Of a DNA stretch of 39,668 nt, positions 17,249-25,723 are shown in pieces. A program made the position numbers and the translations under genes. Under the pieces are notes generated by a model. That model made no database searches. It was not told where the DNA came from and saw only the letters and a list, made by a program, of their open reading frames with translations. Each line of letters opens with the position of its first letter. The first letter of the stretch is position 1. The stretch lies in the NCBI GenBank assembly GCA_013359345.1, contig JABWCA010000004.1:1-39668 (forward strand). Reading direction: 5' to 3'. Source of the DNA: Ignavibacteriaceae bacterium (GTDB taxonomy: Bacteria > Bacteroidota > Ignavibacteria > Ignavibacteriales > Ignavibacteriaceae).

Positions 17249-17941
17249 ATGTCTGTTTATTTAGTTGTTGGCGGTTCAGGAGGAATTGGTAACGCCCTTG
17301 TTAAAAATTTACTTGGAAAAGGTCATAAAGTATACTCCGTTTCAAGAAATATTCCTGAGATTGCTCATCCTGAACTGATCAGCTTTAGCTGTGATGTTCT
17401 TTCTCCGGATCCTCTGCCTGAGATCAAAGAACCGCTTAACGGACTTGTATACGCACCGGGATCTGTAAATCTGCGTCCGTTCACCTCACTAAAGCAGACA
17501 GATTTCCAGAATGACATGAGCATTAACCTATACGGAGCTGTGAGAGTGCTGCAGAATTATCTGCCCGCACTTAAGAAAGCGGGTGATGCATCGGTGGTGA
17601 TGTTCAGTACGGTAGCCGTACAGCTTGGCCTGCCTTATCATGCATCTGTGGCGGCTGCCAAAGGTGCGGTTGAAGGATTAATCAGATCTCTTGCCGCTGA
17701 GTTTGCACCGGCAATCAGGGTTAACGGGATAGCACCCTCACTGACTGATACACAGCTGGCCGGCAAACTCCTCAATACCGATGAAAAAAGAAAAATGGCT
17801 GCAGAACGACATCCGCTTAAGAGATACGGATCTGCAGATGAAATTGCAGAAACCGCCGCATTCCTTCTTTCACCCGCCGGCTCATGGATAACCGGACAGA
17901 TTATTCATGCCGACGGAGGTTTATCTTCATTAAAGGTGTGA
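17249..17941 (+). CDS. SDR-family protein lacking the canonical catalytic tyrosine
   Basis: 230-residue Rossmann protein of the short-chain dehydrogenase family. The cofactor motif is GGSGGIGNA (residues 8-16), and YAPG at 68-71 fills the place of the usual NNAG. The end GSWITGQIIHADGG is classic FabG-like. The active site departs from the rule: aligning on K138 of the YxxxK motif, the tyrosine position is V134 (SVAAAKGAVEGL) and the catalytic serine position is T121. A tyrosine (Y130) sits four residues earlier. Related sequences with HASVAAAKGAVEG-type motifs are, as I recall, a recurring subgroup, so this is probably not an assembly error. Substrate unknown. It is the first gene of a co-directional run; the next gene starts 1 base after its stop. 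Confidence 0.9.
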   Translation: MSVYLVVGGSGGIGNALVKNLLGKGHKVYSVSRNIPEIAHPELISFSCDVLSPDPLPEIKEPLNGLVYAPGSVNLRPFTSLKQTDFQNDMSINLYGAVRVLQNYLPALKKAGDASVVMFSTVAVQLGLPYHASVAAAKGAVEGLIRSLAAEFAPAIRVNGIAPSLTDTQLAGKLLNTDEKRKMAAERHPLKRYGSADEIAETAAFLLSPAGSWITGQIIHADGGLSSLKV

Positions 17942-17942
17942 T

Positions 17943-18524
17943 ATGAAGACTGCCGTTATCTTCATGATTTTCCTTGGCACACTTGCTGCGCAGGAGATTG
18001 CAACAGCTGAAAAGGCAATTGCAATTGTAAATGGCACTAATGCTTCCGGAATGCTTGTTCTTGGAGGCTGGGCACTGAGCAATATGCTGGTGAGCGGTTC
18101 CTCATACTTTGCCACCTCTGGTGAAGCCAGGCAGTTTCATGCAATGAATGCAATGTGGAATCTGGTGAATTTCGGGATTGCGGCCTTCGGATATTCTGCC
18201 GCTGTTAATGCGGTGCCTTCAGATAAACTTAGCGATGCACTGAAGCAATCGGCCGAAATGCAGAATATACTTCTTCTGAATGCCGGCCTGGATGTTGCAT
18301 ACATCGTAACAGGATTTCTGCTGAGAGAAAAAGGTAAAACCTCTGAAAAATACAGCGAAATATTAAAGGGATACGGAAGTTCTCTGGTGCTGCAGGGCTC
18401 ATTCCTTCTTATTTTTGATACTATTCTTTATTTTGTGCATCAGAATAATTTTACTGAAATCTTAAAAATGGCCGATCTGAGTTTTTCATTAAATACTATT
18501 AACCTAAGGATACCGCTTAATTGA
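17943..18524 (+). CDS. hypothetical multi-pass membrane protein
   Basis: 193 residues that I cannot assign firmly. After a hydrophobic start (possibly a signal peptide ending at LAAQ) there are about four membrane segments: MLVLGGWALSNMLVSGSSYF, WNLVNFGIAAFGYSA, NILLLNAGLDVAYIVTGFLL and LVLQGSFLLIFDTILYFV. The pattern resembles the DUF6992-type membrane proteins of Bacteroidota, but that is from memory. It begins 1 base after the SDR stop, and its stop codon (TGA at 18522) overlaps the TTG start of the next gene, so translation is probably coupled. Confidence 0.7.
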   Translation: MKTAVIFMIFLGTLAAQEIATAEKAIAIVNGTNASGMLVLGGWALSNMLVSGSSYFATSGEARQFHAMNAMWNLVNFGIAAFGYSAAVNAVPSDKLSDALKQSAEMQNILLLNAGLDVAYIVTGFLLREKGKTSEKYSEILKGYGSSLVLQGSFLLIFDTILYFVHQNNFTEILKMADLSFSLNTINLRIPLN

Positions 18525-18667
18525 AAAAAACTGATCTCTCCGTAAAAATATGTGCCGTCTGCGGACGTGAGTTTGCATGGAGAAAGAAGTGGCGCAAAGT
18601 ATGGCACGAGGTTAAATACTGCAGTGAAAGATGCAGATCTGATAAAATGCGGGCAAAAACAAATTGA
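18521..18667 (+). CDS. DUF2256 zinc-binding small protein
   Basis: 48 residues from TTG 18521 to TGA 18667. It carries the DUF2256 pattern: KICAVCGREFAWRKKW, then VWHEVKYCSERCRSDK. Four cysteines (C11, C14, C34, C38) should bind one zinc as a treble-clef-like knuckle. DUF2256 genes are widespread, short and often missed; function unknown, often near photolyase or flavoprotein genes. The TTG start overlaps the preceding stop, and its own TGA overlaps the TTG start of the flavoprotein gene downstream. No ATG exists in a suitable place, so the TTG is needed. It is absent from a 60-codon filtered gene list because of its size. Confidence 0.85.
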   Translation: MKKTDLSVKICAVCGREFAWRKKWRKVWHEVKYCSERCRSDKMRAKTN

Positions 18668-19305
18668 TAAGCAAATCTGAGTATGAGATCCCTCAATATA
18701 TTCCTGAGATTTACAGTAATACATCTCAGGTTTTTGACAGCATAATTAAAGCTCTTGCGGAGGGGGTTACAAACCGGAGACACCCTTTTCACACACCTGT
18801 TATTTCAACAATAAACGGAGATAAGCCGGAATTAAGAACGGTTGTTCTCAGAGACTTTAACAAAGATCTGATGGAGATTCTGATTCACTCCGATTACAGA
18901 ACAGGCAAGGTTTCACAGCTAAAACTCAATCCTAACACTTCATTTTTATTTTATGACAGCAATTCTGCGGTTCAGGTAAGAGCAAGAGGAATTTCATTTG
19001 TGCATTACACGGATGATACCGCATTTGAGCGCTGGCAGATATCAAAACCTGCGAGCAGGAGATGCTATCTTACAACTGTTGATCCGGGAGAGGAGATACC
19101 GGTGCCCGATTCAACACTTCCTGCTGATTATAAAAATATCACACCCTCACTTACAGAAAGTGAATCAGGCTATAAGAATTTCTGTGTTATCAGAACGGTA
19201 ATAAATGAGATAGACTGGCTGTATCTTCATAAGTCGGGCAATATCAGGGCTGCTTTTAAGATTAAAGAGGGGAAACTTCACCACTCGTCATGGCTTGCAC
19301 CATGA
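18664..19305 (+). CDS. pyridoxamine 5'-phosphate oxidase-like FMN-binding protein
   Basis: 213 residues, cytoplasmic split-barrel flavoprotein. Recognisable pieces are the N-terminal helix with an RRHPFHTPVIST segment, PELRTVVLRDF (FMN-phosphate strand), IHSDYRTGKVSQLKLNP, and FERWQISKPASRRCYLT followed by WLYLHKSGNIRAAF near the C-terminus. The layout resembles the PNPOx-like group with the Alr4036-type FMN domain rather than true PdxH, so the pyridoxal role is not certain. It starts at TTG 18664 overlapping the DUF2256 stop. The first residues read ISKSEYEIPQY. The CYTH gene follows after 25 bases. Confidence 0.83.
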   Translation: MISKSEYEIPQYIPEIYSNTSQVFDSIIKALAEGVTNRRHPFHTPVISTINGDKPELRTVVLRDFNKDLMEILIHSDYRTGKVSQLKLNPNTSFLFYDSNSAVQVRARGISFVHYTDDTAFERWQISKPASRRCYLTTVDPGEEIPVPDSTLPADYKNITPSLTESESGYKNFCVIRTVINEIDWLYLHKSGNIRAAFKIKEGKLHHSSWLAP

Positions 19306-19330
19306 AAATTAAATCATAAGGATAATTGTC

Positions 19331-19879
19331 ATGTCACATATAAATTACGAGTTTAAGGCATCTGCCACTGATATTAATGAGCTTGAAAATAAATTCAAAG
19401 GACTGAACCCGGAGTTCAGGGGAACAGACCACCAGACAGATACTTATTTTAACGTGCCTGAAGGGAGAATGAAACTGAGGGAAGGAAATATTGAAAATTC
19501 TCTTATTTTCTACGAAAGGGAGAATCTGAAGGATGCGAAAGTTTCAAGAATTCTTCTGTACAGGCATAATCCTGATCCGGTCTTAAAGGAAATACTCACA
19601 AAGGTTAATGGCATAAAAGCGGTGGTGAAAAAGGAGAGGAAAATATATTTTATTGATAATGTAAAGTTTCATTTTGATAATGTTGAAGGGCTCGGATCTT
19701 TCATTGAAGTTGAGGCAATTGACGCAAACGGCGATCTGGGAATTGAGAAAATCAGGGAACAATGCTTATTCTACGCAAATTTTTTCGGGATCAGGGAGAG
19801 TGATTATATCAGTCATTCATACAGTGATCTTATAGTGGGTATTAGCAGGCAGTGCAAAAATAATTCTCTTTCTGATTGA
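19331..19879 (+). CDS. CYTH-domain protein (class IV adenylate cyclase/triphosphatase type)
   Basis: 182 residues forming the triphosphate tunnel fold. The N-terminal signature is YEFKAS (a reduced form of the ExExK metal motif), followed by TDTYFNVPEGRMKLREG, VKKERKIYFIDNVKFHFD and LGSFIEVEAI, the strands that carry the charged tunnel residues. Such proteins either make cAMP (CyaB type), hydrolyse thiamine triphosphate or inorganic triphosphate, or are uncharacterised; sequence alone does not decide. An AAGGA ribosome site lies about 9 bases before the ATG. A weak terminator follows, closing the run that started at 17249. Confidence 0.85.
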   Translation: MSHINYEFKASATDINELENKFKGLNPEFRGTDHQTDTYFNVPEGRMKLREGNIENSLIFYERENLKDAKVSRILLYRHNPDPVLKEILTKVNGIKAVVKKERKIYFIDNVKFHFDNVEGLGSFIEVEAIDANGDLGIEKIREQCLFYANFFGIRESDYISHSYSDLIVGISRQCKNNSLSD

Positions 19880-19907
19880 CAATAGCAAATCTATTGCGTA
19901 TTTTTTT
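19880..19907 (+). terminator. possible rho-independent terminator after the CYTH gene
   Basis: Six-base-pair stem CAATAG / CTATTG with a 5-base loop, then CGTA and seven T's. The stem is short and AT-rich, so strength is doubtful, but it lies directly after the CYTH stop and before the kinase gene. Confidence 0.5.
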
Positions 19908-19929
19908 ACTGAAAATAATAATTAGATAA

Positions 19930-21429
19930 ATGAATTCTTTTCTTCATTCTGCACTGAGTATTGCCGCCATTTTTATCTGGTCGATTGAATTGCCTGATAA
20001 GAAGGTAAAATTCTCGGATAGTATTAAAAATATTCTCGGGTACAATCCTTCAGATTTAGACACACTTCAGAAATTCGGTGAGTTAATCCATCCCTCTGAT
20101 TATGCAGGATTTTTTCTGTCACTCGATCAGTATTTAGCAGGTGCTGAAGATATATTCTACTATGAATACAGGGTGAAAAACTCTGAAGGTGAATATAAAT
20201 GGTTCAGAATAAAAGGGAAAACAGAGCAAAACGAGAATGGAAAGACAGTCATTGCCGGGGCTGCAACCGATATCACTCATGAAAAGCTGAAAGAAAAAGA
20301 ACTGAATAATGCGAAAGCCCAATTCAAGCTGATCGCCGAAAACACTTCAGACGGTATTATTGTGTTTGAAAAGGAACATATTGTTTTTGTATCAGATTCA
20401 TATACCCGTCAGCTTGGATACAGTGAAGATGAAGAGGTGGGGAGAGATTCCGCAGGAATTTTTGAGTTAATACATCCCGAGGACAGAGGAATTTTTAATG
20501 ATATTTACGCAGCAATAGGTAAGAAAGAAGAAAGTCTGCTCTATATGTACAGAGCCAGATGTAAAAACGGTGATTATATCTGGCGGGAAGATCATGCAAA
20601 CTTTTTTTATGATGAGAACGGCGATTATGTAAGATCCATTGTTGTGGCAAGAGATGTCACTTTCAGGGTTGAAGCCACAGCAAAACTGGAAGCTGCAAAA
20701 AACAAAGCTCAAGAGCTTGCACGTCTTAAATCAAGCCTGCTTAATAATATGAGTCATGAATTAAGGACTCCTCTTATCGGTATACTGGGATATGCAGAAA
20801 TTATGGCGGAAGAAGCAAGTCAGGAATCAGAACGGGTTATGGCGAACAGAATTTTCCAGGGAGGGAAACGCCTTATCCGTACAATCAACCTGATACTTGA
20901 ATATTCAAGAATGGAGTCCGAAAATTACAGAGTGAAGGCCCATAATGTTAATCTGGAAGAGTTGTTTTATGAAATGAGAGAGATGTTTCTGCCTGAAGCC
21001 GCTAAAAAGAATCTCAAACTTGAAATAAATGTTCAGAAGGATCTTCAGGAAATTTTTTCAAACAAGGTTCTCCTTGAGAACATATTTATGAACCTGATTG
21101 ATAATGCCATTAAATTCACAATAAAGGGGGGAGTTACTGTATCAGTAAATACAACGGATGACACCACCGGAACGAGAGAATTAATACTAAAAGTGACTGA
21201 TACCGGCATCGGTATTGATGAGGGTAACTTTGACCTGATATTTGATGAATTCCGTCAGGTGAGCGAAGGGATGGACAGGCATTTTGAAGGCTCCGGCCTC
21301 GGACTTACCCTCACAAAAAAATGGATTGAAAAACTCGGTGGTTCAATCACTCTTGAAAGCCACATCAACAGCGGCACAACTGTATCCGTTTTTCTTCCTT
21401 ATCATACAAGTGAACAGTCTGTGAGCTGA
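19930..21429 (+). CDS. PAS-PAS sensor histidine kinase
   Basis: 499 residues with no membrane segment, so probably a cytoplasmic sensor. PAS domain 1 covers about 10-118 (VKFSDSIKNILGYNPSDL, ending with the PAC motif AGAATDITHEK). PAS domain 2 covers about 130-245 (YTRQLGYSEDEEVGRDS, VVARDVT). The dimerisation/phosphoacceptor domain has LLNNMSHELRTPLIGILGYA with H276. The ATPase domain shows the N box NLIDNAIKFT, G1 DTGIGID and G2 GSGLGLTLTKKW. There is no receiver domain and no response regulator gene adjacent, so its partner is elsewhere. It ends 1 base from the convergent NtrY-like kinase gene. Confidence 0.93.
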   Translation: MNSFLHSALSIAAIFIWSIELPDKKVKFSDSIKNILGYNPSDLDTLQKFGELIHPSDYAGFFLSLDQYLAGAEDIFYYEYRVKNSEGEYKWFRIKGKTEQNENGKTVIAGAATDITHEKLKEKELNNAKAQFKLIAENTSDGIIVFEKEHIVFVSDSYTRQLGYSEDEEVGRDSAGIFELIHPEDRGIFNDIYAAIGKKEESLLYMYRARCKNGDYIWREDHANFFYDENGDYVRSIVVARDVTFRVEATAKLEAAKNKAQELARLKSSLLNNMSHELRTPLIGILGYAEIMAEEASQESERVMANRIFQGGKRLIRTINLILEYSRMESENYRVKAHNVNLEELFYEMREMFLPEAAKKNLKLEINVQKDLQEIFSNKVLLENIFMNLIDNAIKFTIKGGVTVSVNTTDDTTGTRELILKVTDTGIGIDEGNFDLIFDEFRQVSEGMDRHFEGSGLGLTLTKKWIEKLGGSITLESHINSGTTVSVFLPYHTSEQSVS

Positions 21430-21430
21430 T

Positions 21431-24400
21431 TTATGAGCTGAATTTCCTGAATTTCAGTGCGAACTCAGAACCTGATTCCCCGGTTGAAACGAGTTCAATA
21501 TCCCCGCCTATTTTTTCCATATATTTTTTTACAATCTTAAGCCCGAGTCCCATTCCCGTTTCTTTTGTCGTAAAATCTGCAAGAAAAATCTTGTTCCTGA
21601 ATTCCTCTTTGATGCCATGTCCGTTATCACGGATGCTGAGAGTAACAAATCCTGAGTTTTCACTTATGCTGAAACTGACTGCAGTTGATGATGCCTGGAT
21701 TGCGTTCCTGACAAGATTGATTATAATTCTCCTGAGATTGGATTCGTCCGCAGAAACGATATATGGCTTTTCCTCCCCGAAAACAATATTCTGATTTTGT
21801 TCTGAATAGAGCACCTGAATTTCCTTAAGCACATCAGTAAGGTTTACAGGTTTAACATCAATTGCCGGCATCTTTGCAAATCTTGAGAACTCAGACGCAA
21901 TCTGATTCAGGGTTTCAATCTGATTCAGAACGGTTGTCATAACCTTGTTAAAGACGCTTTCAAACTTTTCAGGTTTATTATGATAGGCAGAAAGCAGGTG
22001 CTGAATGCTTAATTTAATAGGAGTAAGAGGGTTTTTAATTTCATGAGCAACCTGGCGTGCAATCTCTTTCCATGCCGTCTCTCTTTCCAGAGAGGCAATC
22101 TCTTCCTGATTTTTCCTTATTTCAAGAGTCATCTTGTTAAATCCGGAGATCAGCTCACCAATTTCACTTCTGTCAGTTTCGTTAATTTTGTAATCAAGAT
22201 CGCCGTGAGCGATGCTTTTGGTGGCCGAAGTGAGAGTTTTTATCGGTTTGTAAATACTGTTTGCAATAAAAGTGCTTACCATAAAAATCAGCATTACGGC
22301 AAATGAATAGATTCCGAAAAGAAAAACATCGAACTCAAGTGAAGAAAATGCTGCCCCTTTCCTGAAACTGCTGTCGTCTGTTGAAAGAATCAGATTCTCA
22401 CCTCTGAACTTAATCTGCCTGTAATATTTGTAATAGTTATAGTTCTCTATTCCCGCTTCTGTGAAATATTCCTGATTATCAGATTTAAGCATCCTGTAAG
22501 CATTATAACTTATGAGGCTGCCCTGCAAACCCGAAAGATTGAATGAACTGCTGCTCATATACCAGACTTCTTTACCCCGGTAGATTATAAAATCTGCATC
22601 GGTGGAGTTCTTGATATTTTCAAAAACTTCATAGGGGGCAGGGTAGAGCTTTGAAAAGTAGTTCAGGCTGTTTTCAATTGTGCTGAATTTCTGAATCAGT
22701 CTTGTTTTAATAAATTCTTTCTCTTTGTTCATCACCTCCGATCTGTTGAAAACTGCCAGTGCAAGTATGGGGAGAATGGAAATCACCAGAAGTGCGCCCA
22801 GCAGTCTGAAGCGGAAGGAATAGAGCGGACGGATATCTTTCCGGAGTCTCAGAACAAGAATGATTATATAAATAACTGTTATAAACAGAAAGTGGATAAT
22901 GAACAGCTTGAAGAAATTGAAGTAACTCCACTCAAATGCTCTGCTCTTTGCAGCAGTGGCTATTATGCAGGGTTTACCTCCCCTCATTGAGAGTAAAGCG
23001 AAAACTGTGACATTTTCTCCCCCGCGTGTCAGATATACCCAGTTTTCTGACACTCCTTCTGACAGTGAGGCAAAAATGGTGCTCAGTTCTTCCCGGCCGG
23101 GACTGAACTTACCCTGATAATTTATAACTGTATCTTCAAATATGAAAAAAATATCGGGGCTGAAAGCCTCATTCTCTTCAAGATCATTTTTCCCCGCAAA
23201 TATTTCAGGTATGAACCCGGAACTCTTATTAAAATAATCAAGTGTTGCCGATACATTAACGTAACCAATTATTCTCCCTCTGTCTTCAACTCCTGATGTA
23301 ACAGAAAGGTGAACGGCAGAGCGGTTCTTATCATTCAGCGACCTTACGGCACCATCCTGATCAAAATCAGGAGCGGCAGTCAGGATTCCGTAATAATCAG
23401 GATTCCCCGTAAAAAATTCTCCGCCTCTTTCTTTATTTTTATCATAAAGAGTGATTGCTCCCGAAATGCCTTCGCCAAACAGCGGGCTCTTTGACCATAA
23501 TGCAAATGCCTCTCTGTCAGATATGTTTTTGTTCTGAACAGCAAATTTCACCTTTTTATCAGTTGCGATTTCTGAGGCGGTCTGAAGTAAGAGAAAACTC
23601 AGATATCCTTCATTGATTCTGGTGAGGTTATAAGTGGTTTTCTTGAGAGATTCTTTTTCGAGATCAGTGTTAAAATAATTCAGAACAGATATACCGAACA
23701 CTGAAGAGAATACCGGCAGTATCAGGAAGTAACTGATATTAAAAGAGCCTCTTTTTCTGTAAATTATTTCGATGACAGCTGCAAGAATCATGAAAAGAAT
23801 GTGCTGGTACACATTGATGAGAGGTGCATTCTGCATGAAATAGAATATCAGGGAGATAATCAGGATCAAACCGGAGACAATCATCAGCTGTCCTGTTTCT
23901 TTCTCACGGGAAGTGACAGTCATATGATACAGGAATTTCAGCAAACCCGAGACGAGCAGAAAAGAAGCCACGCTGAAGAGGATCAGATTTATATTCATAA
24001 AAATAATCTCTTTAGCCGGCACGATATCAGAACCGCCAAAGTAGTTCAGTGAAGAATCAAAAATAACGCTCCTCAGAGCTGCCGCGTAACCCCTTACAAT
24101 GAAATTAATAACCAGAATAGAGATAAATCCTGCTGTGATTCTTATTGCAGGATGCCATGAGGGGAGTTCCTCCTTAATTCTGCCGATGTACCGTGTTATT
24201 ATAACAGATGAAAAGAATATAGCTGTAACCGACAGCGCCAGTTCAAGGGGTGATCTGAATGCGCCGCTCAGCAGTTTGGAAGAAAAAACAGAGGGGTCAT
24301 TTATCCAGCCCGAAATGAATTTCTGCGGAAGATCAAAAAATATGAGAATGTATCTGAAACCGAAAATAACGGCCAGGTAAATTGCGGTTCTCAGATGGAG

Positions 24401-25228
24401 CGACTTTAATTTCTTTGTTTCACCGATAATTCCCGCCGCAAAAAGCAATGAGGCGAATATTGTGAAGAACGCCTGAACAAGAGATATCCGCTGCTGAATG
24501 GTCTTAAGCTCATTTTTGAGCATCGGTTTATCAATGGTGACAAGCCCGATCTTTTCTCCGTGATTATTGAGAAGTTCAAAAGATGCTTTTCTTCCGTCTT
24601 TAGTCTTTGGCTTGTAAGGAAGGTAATCTATCTCAGTTTCTGTCATCAGGAGAGACGAGAGCTGACTTTTAAAGCCCGGTTCAGAGATATATGTTTCGGT
24701 TATATTGTATTCTTTTTCAAGGATCTGAAATGTAATCAGTCTGTTATCCGGGCGGCCGCCAATCGAATCGCTGATTATGACAAGAGCCGTGAAAAGGTCT
24801 GATATTTCAAAAAAGGTATTATCAGGTTGATGCTTTTTAAGCATACTTCCGATTTCTTCGGGAGAGAAAAAGTTGCTGTTCCAGATTACGGGTTCATTAT
24901 CTTTTGTCAGAATAAAGCCGTATTTCTCTGATGTGGCTTCAGAGACTTCCTCACCGGTGACTGCTGAAAAATCTGAAGAGGCAAACTTTAGAGCCAGTTT
25001 CCGGGATTCAGATACAAGTCCCGTCTGGCGCTCATTAAAAAAATCCAGAGCCTCATCAATTCTTTCATTCAGCTGATTTTCGATATTTCCTTTCCATCCG
25101 TTCACTGCCGAATCAATTAAGACCGGTTCTGTTATTCCCGTCAGAAGAACCACCAGAGCAGAGAGAATTCCCCATGCAAAAAGGGATAATTTACGCAGAT
25201 AGCGGGGAATGAGTCTTTTGCGGATCAT
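21431..25228 (-). CDS. very large multi-pass NtrY-like sensor histidine kinase
   Basis: 1265 residues, far longer than NtrY proteins (about 700-770). A first helix (LFAWGILSALVVLLTG) precedes an extracytoplasmic region of about 220 residues. A cluster of roughly eight helices follows between about 240 and 510, then a second extracytoplasmic region of about 240 residues, two more helices, a third shorter outer domain, a last helix and a HAMP domain (SIYKPIKTLTSATKSIAHGD). The phosphoacceptor is H1062 (VAHEIKNPLTPIKLS, the NtrY-type H box). ATPase boxes: NLVRNAIQAS, DNGHGI, GMGLGLKIVKKY. No response regulator is adjacent. Its ATG overlaps the stop of the DUF4783 gene by 4 bases (ATGA), so the two are translationally coupled. 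Confidence 0.9.
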   Translation of the reverse strand: MIRKRLIPRYLRKLSLFAWGILSALVVLLTGITEPVLIDSAVNGWKGNIENQLNERIDEALDFFNERQTGLVSESRKLALKFASSDFSAVTGEEVSEATSEKYGFILTKDNEPVIWNSNFFSPEEIGSMLKKHQPDNTFFEISDLFTALVIISDSIGGRPDNRLITFQILEKEYNITETYISEPGFKSQLSSLLMTETEIDYLPYKPKTKDGRKASFELLNNHGEKIGLVTIDKPMLKNELKTIQQRISLVQAFFTIFASLLFAAGIIGETKKLKSLHLRTAIYLAVIFGFRYILIFFDLPQKFISGWINDPSVFSSKLLSGAFRSPLELALSVTAIFFSSVIITRYIGRIKEELPSWHPAIRITAGFISILVINFIVRGYAAALRSVIFDSSLNYFGGSDIVPAKEIIFMNINLILFSVASFLLVSGLLKFLYHMTVTSREKETGQLMIVSGLILIISLIFYFMQNAPLINVYQHILFMILAAVIEIIYRKRGSFNISYFLILPVFSSVFGISVLNYFNTDLEKESLKKTTYNLTRINEGYLSFLLLQTASEIATDKKVKFAVQNKNISDREAFALWSKSPLFGEGISGAITLYDKNKERGGEFFTGNPDYYGILTAAPDFDQDGAVRSLNDKNRSAVHLSVTSGVEDRGRIIGYVNVSATLDYFNKSSGFIPEIFAGKNDLEENEAFSPDIFFIFEDTVINYQGKFSPGREELSTIFASLSEGVSENWVYLTRGGENVTVFALLSMRGGKPCIIATAAKSRAFEWSYFNFFKLFIIHFLFITVIYIIILVLRLRKDIRPLYSFRFRLLGALLVISILPILALAVFNRSEVMNKEKEFIKTRLIQKFSTIENSLNYFSKLYPAPYEVFENIKNSTDADFIIYRGKEVWYMSSSSFNLSGLQGSLISYNAYRMLKSDNQEYFTEAGIENYNYYKYYRQIKFRGENLILSTDDSSFRKGAAFSSLEFDVFLFGIYSFAVMLIFMVSTFIANSIYKPIKTLTSATKSIAHGDLDYKINETDRSEIGELISGFNKMTLEIRKNQEEIASLERETAWKEIARQVAHEIKNPLTPIKLSIQHLLSAYHNKPEKFESVFNKVMTTVLNQIETLNQIASEFSRFAKMPAIDVKPVNLTDVLKEIQVLYSEQNQNIVFGEEKPYIVSADESNLRRIIINLVRNAIQASSTAVSFSISENSGFVTLSIRDNGHGIKEEFRNKIFLADFTTKETGMGLGLKIVKKYMEKIGGDIELVSTGESGSEFALKFRKFSS

Positions 25229-25674
25229 TTAATTGAAAACTGAAGAATGGTCCAGTTGGATTTTTCGTGTCCGAGAGATATAAAAACCTGTGAATAATCT
25301 TTTCTGGTCTGGTTTTCATAAAGAAGTGTGCCTATCGCAAAAGGGTTATCGCCGTCTTTGATGCTGTCGAACCGGAATGAAACAGGTTTATGGGTATGAA
25401 AATATTCCTGCAGAATATAGTAAGACTGGTTAACAGAGTAGTAACCGCTTTTCCCGGAGGAAAGATTTATAAAAGTTTTATCGGATATATATTCAGAGAA
25501 TTGTGAGATGTCACCGCTCAGAATACCCTTTTGAATTTTTTCAAAGACAGCAGTGTAATCGGGAGTTTTGGGAAATTTGATTTTCCCCTGCCCGTTGAAA
25601 TTCTGAGCTATTGTTTCTGATGGCGTGAGAGAAAACAGAACGAAAAAAACTGACAAGTAAAAGCATTTTTTCAT
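25225..25674 (-). CDS. secreted DUF4783-family protein
   Basis: 149 residues with an N-terminal signal peptide (KKCFYLSVFFVLFSLTPSET, then IAQ). The mature part has the DUF4783 pattern: a helix (YTAVFEKIQKGILSGDIS), FSEYISDKTFINLSSGKSGYY, SVNQSYYILQEYFHTHKP, FAIGTLLYENQ and a closing WTILQFSIK, an NTF2-like cone fold seen across Bacteroidota. Function unknown. It is upstream of and overlaps the giant kinase gene by ATGA, which suggests it may be a periplasmic partner or ligand-binding accessory of that kinase (inference). A TATCTTTG box, matching the Bacteroidota -7 consensus TAnnTTTG, lies only about 4 bases before its ATG, which would give a leaderless transcript. Confidence 0.82.
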   Translation of the reverse strand: MKKCFYLSVFFVLFSLTPSETIAQNFNGQGKIKFPKTPDYTAVFEKIQKGILSGDISQFSEYISDKTFINLSSGKSGYYSVNQSYYILQEYFHTHKPVSFRFDSIKDGDNPFAIGTLLYENQTRKDYSQVFISLGHEKSNWTILQFSIK

Positions 25675-25695
25675 ATTACAAAGATAAAGTATAAA

Positions 25696-25723
25696 AAGGA
25701 GAGAGGGAAGTCTCTCCCTCTCT
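25696..25723 (-). terminator. rho-independent terminator after the FnIII lipoprotein gene
   Basis: Nine-base-pair stem AGAGAGGGA / TCCCTCTCT with a 6-base loop starts directly after the lipoprotein stop codon on the minus strand and is followed by CCTTTTTATACTTT. It separates the lipoprotein gene from the DUF4783-kinase pair. Confidence 0.75.

Noticed and set aside
19930-25228. A two-component operon made of the two convergent kinases
   Set aside because: The genes are convergent, so not co-transcribed, and neither has a response regulator alongside.
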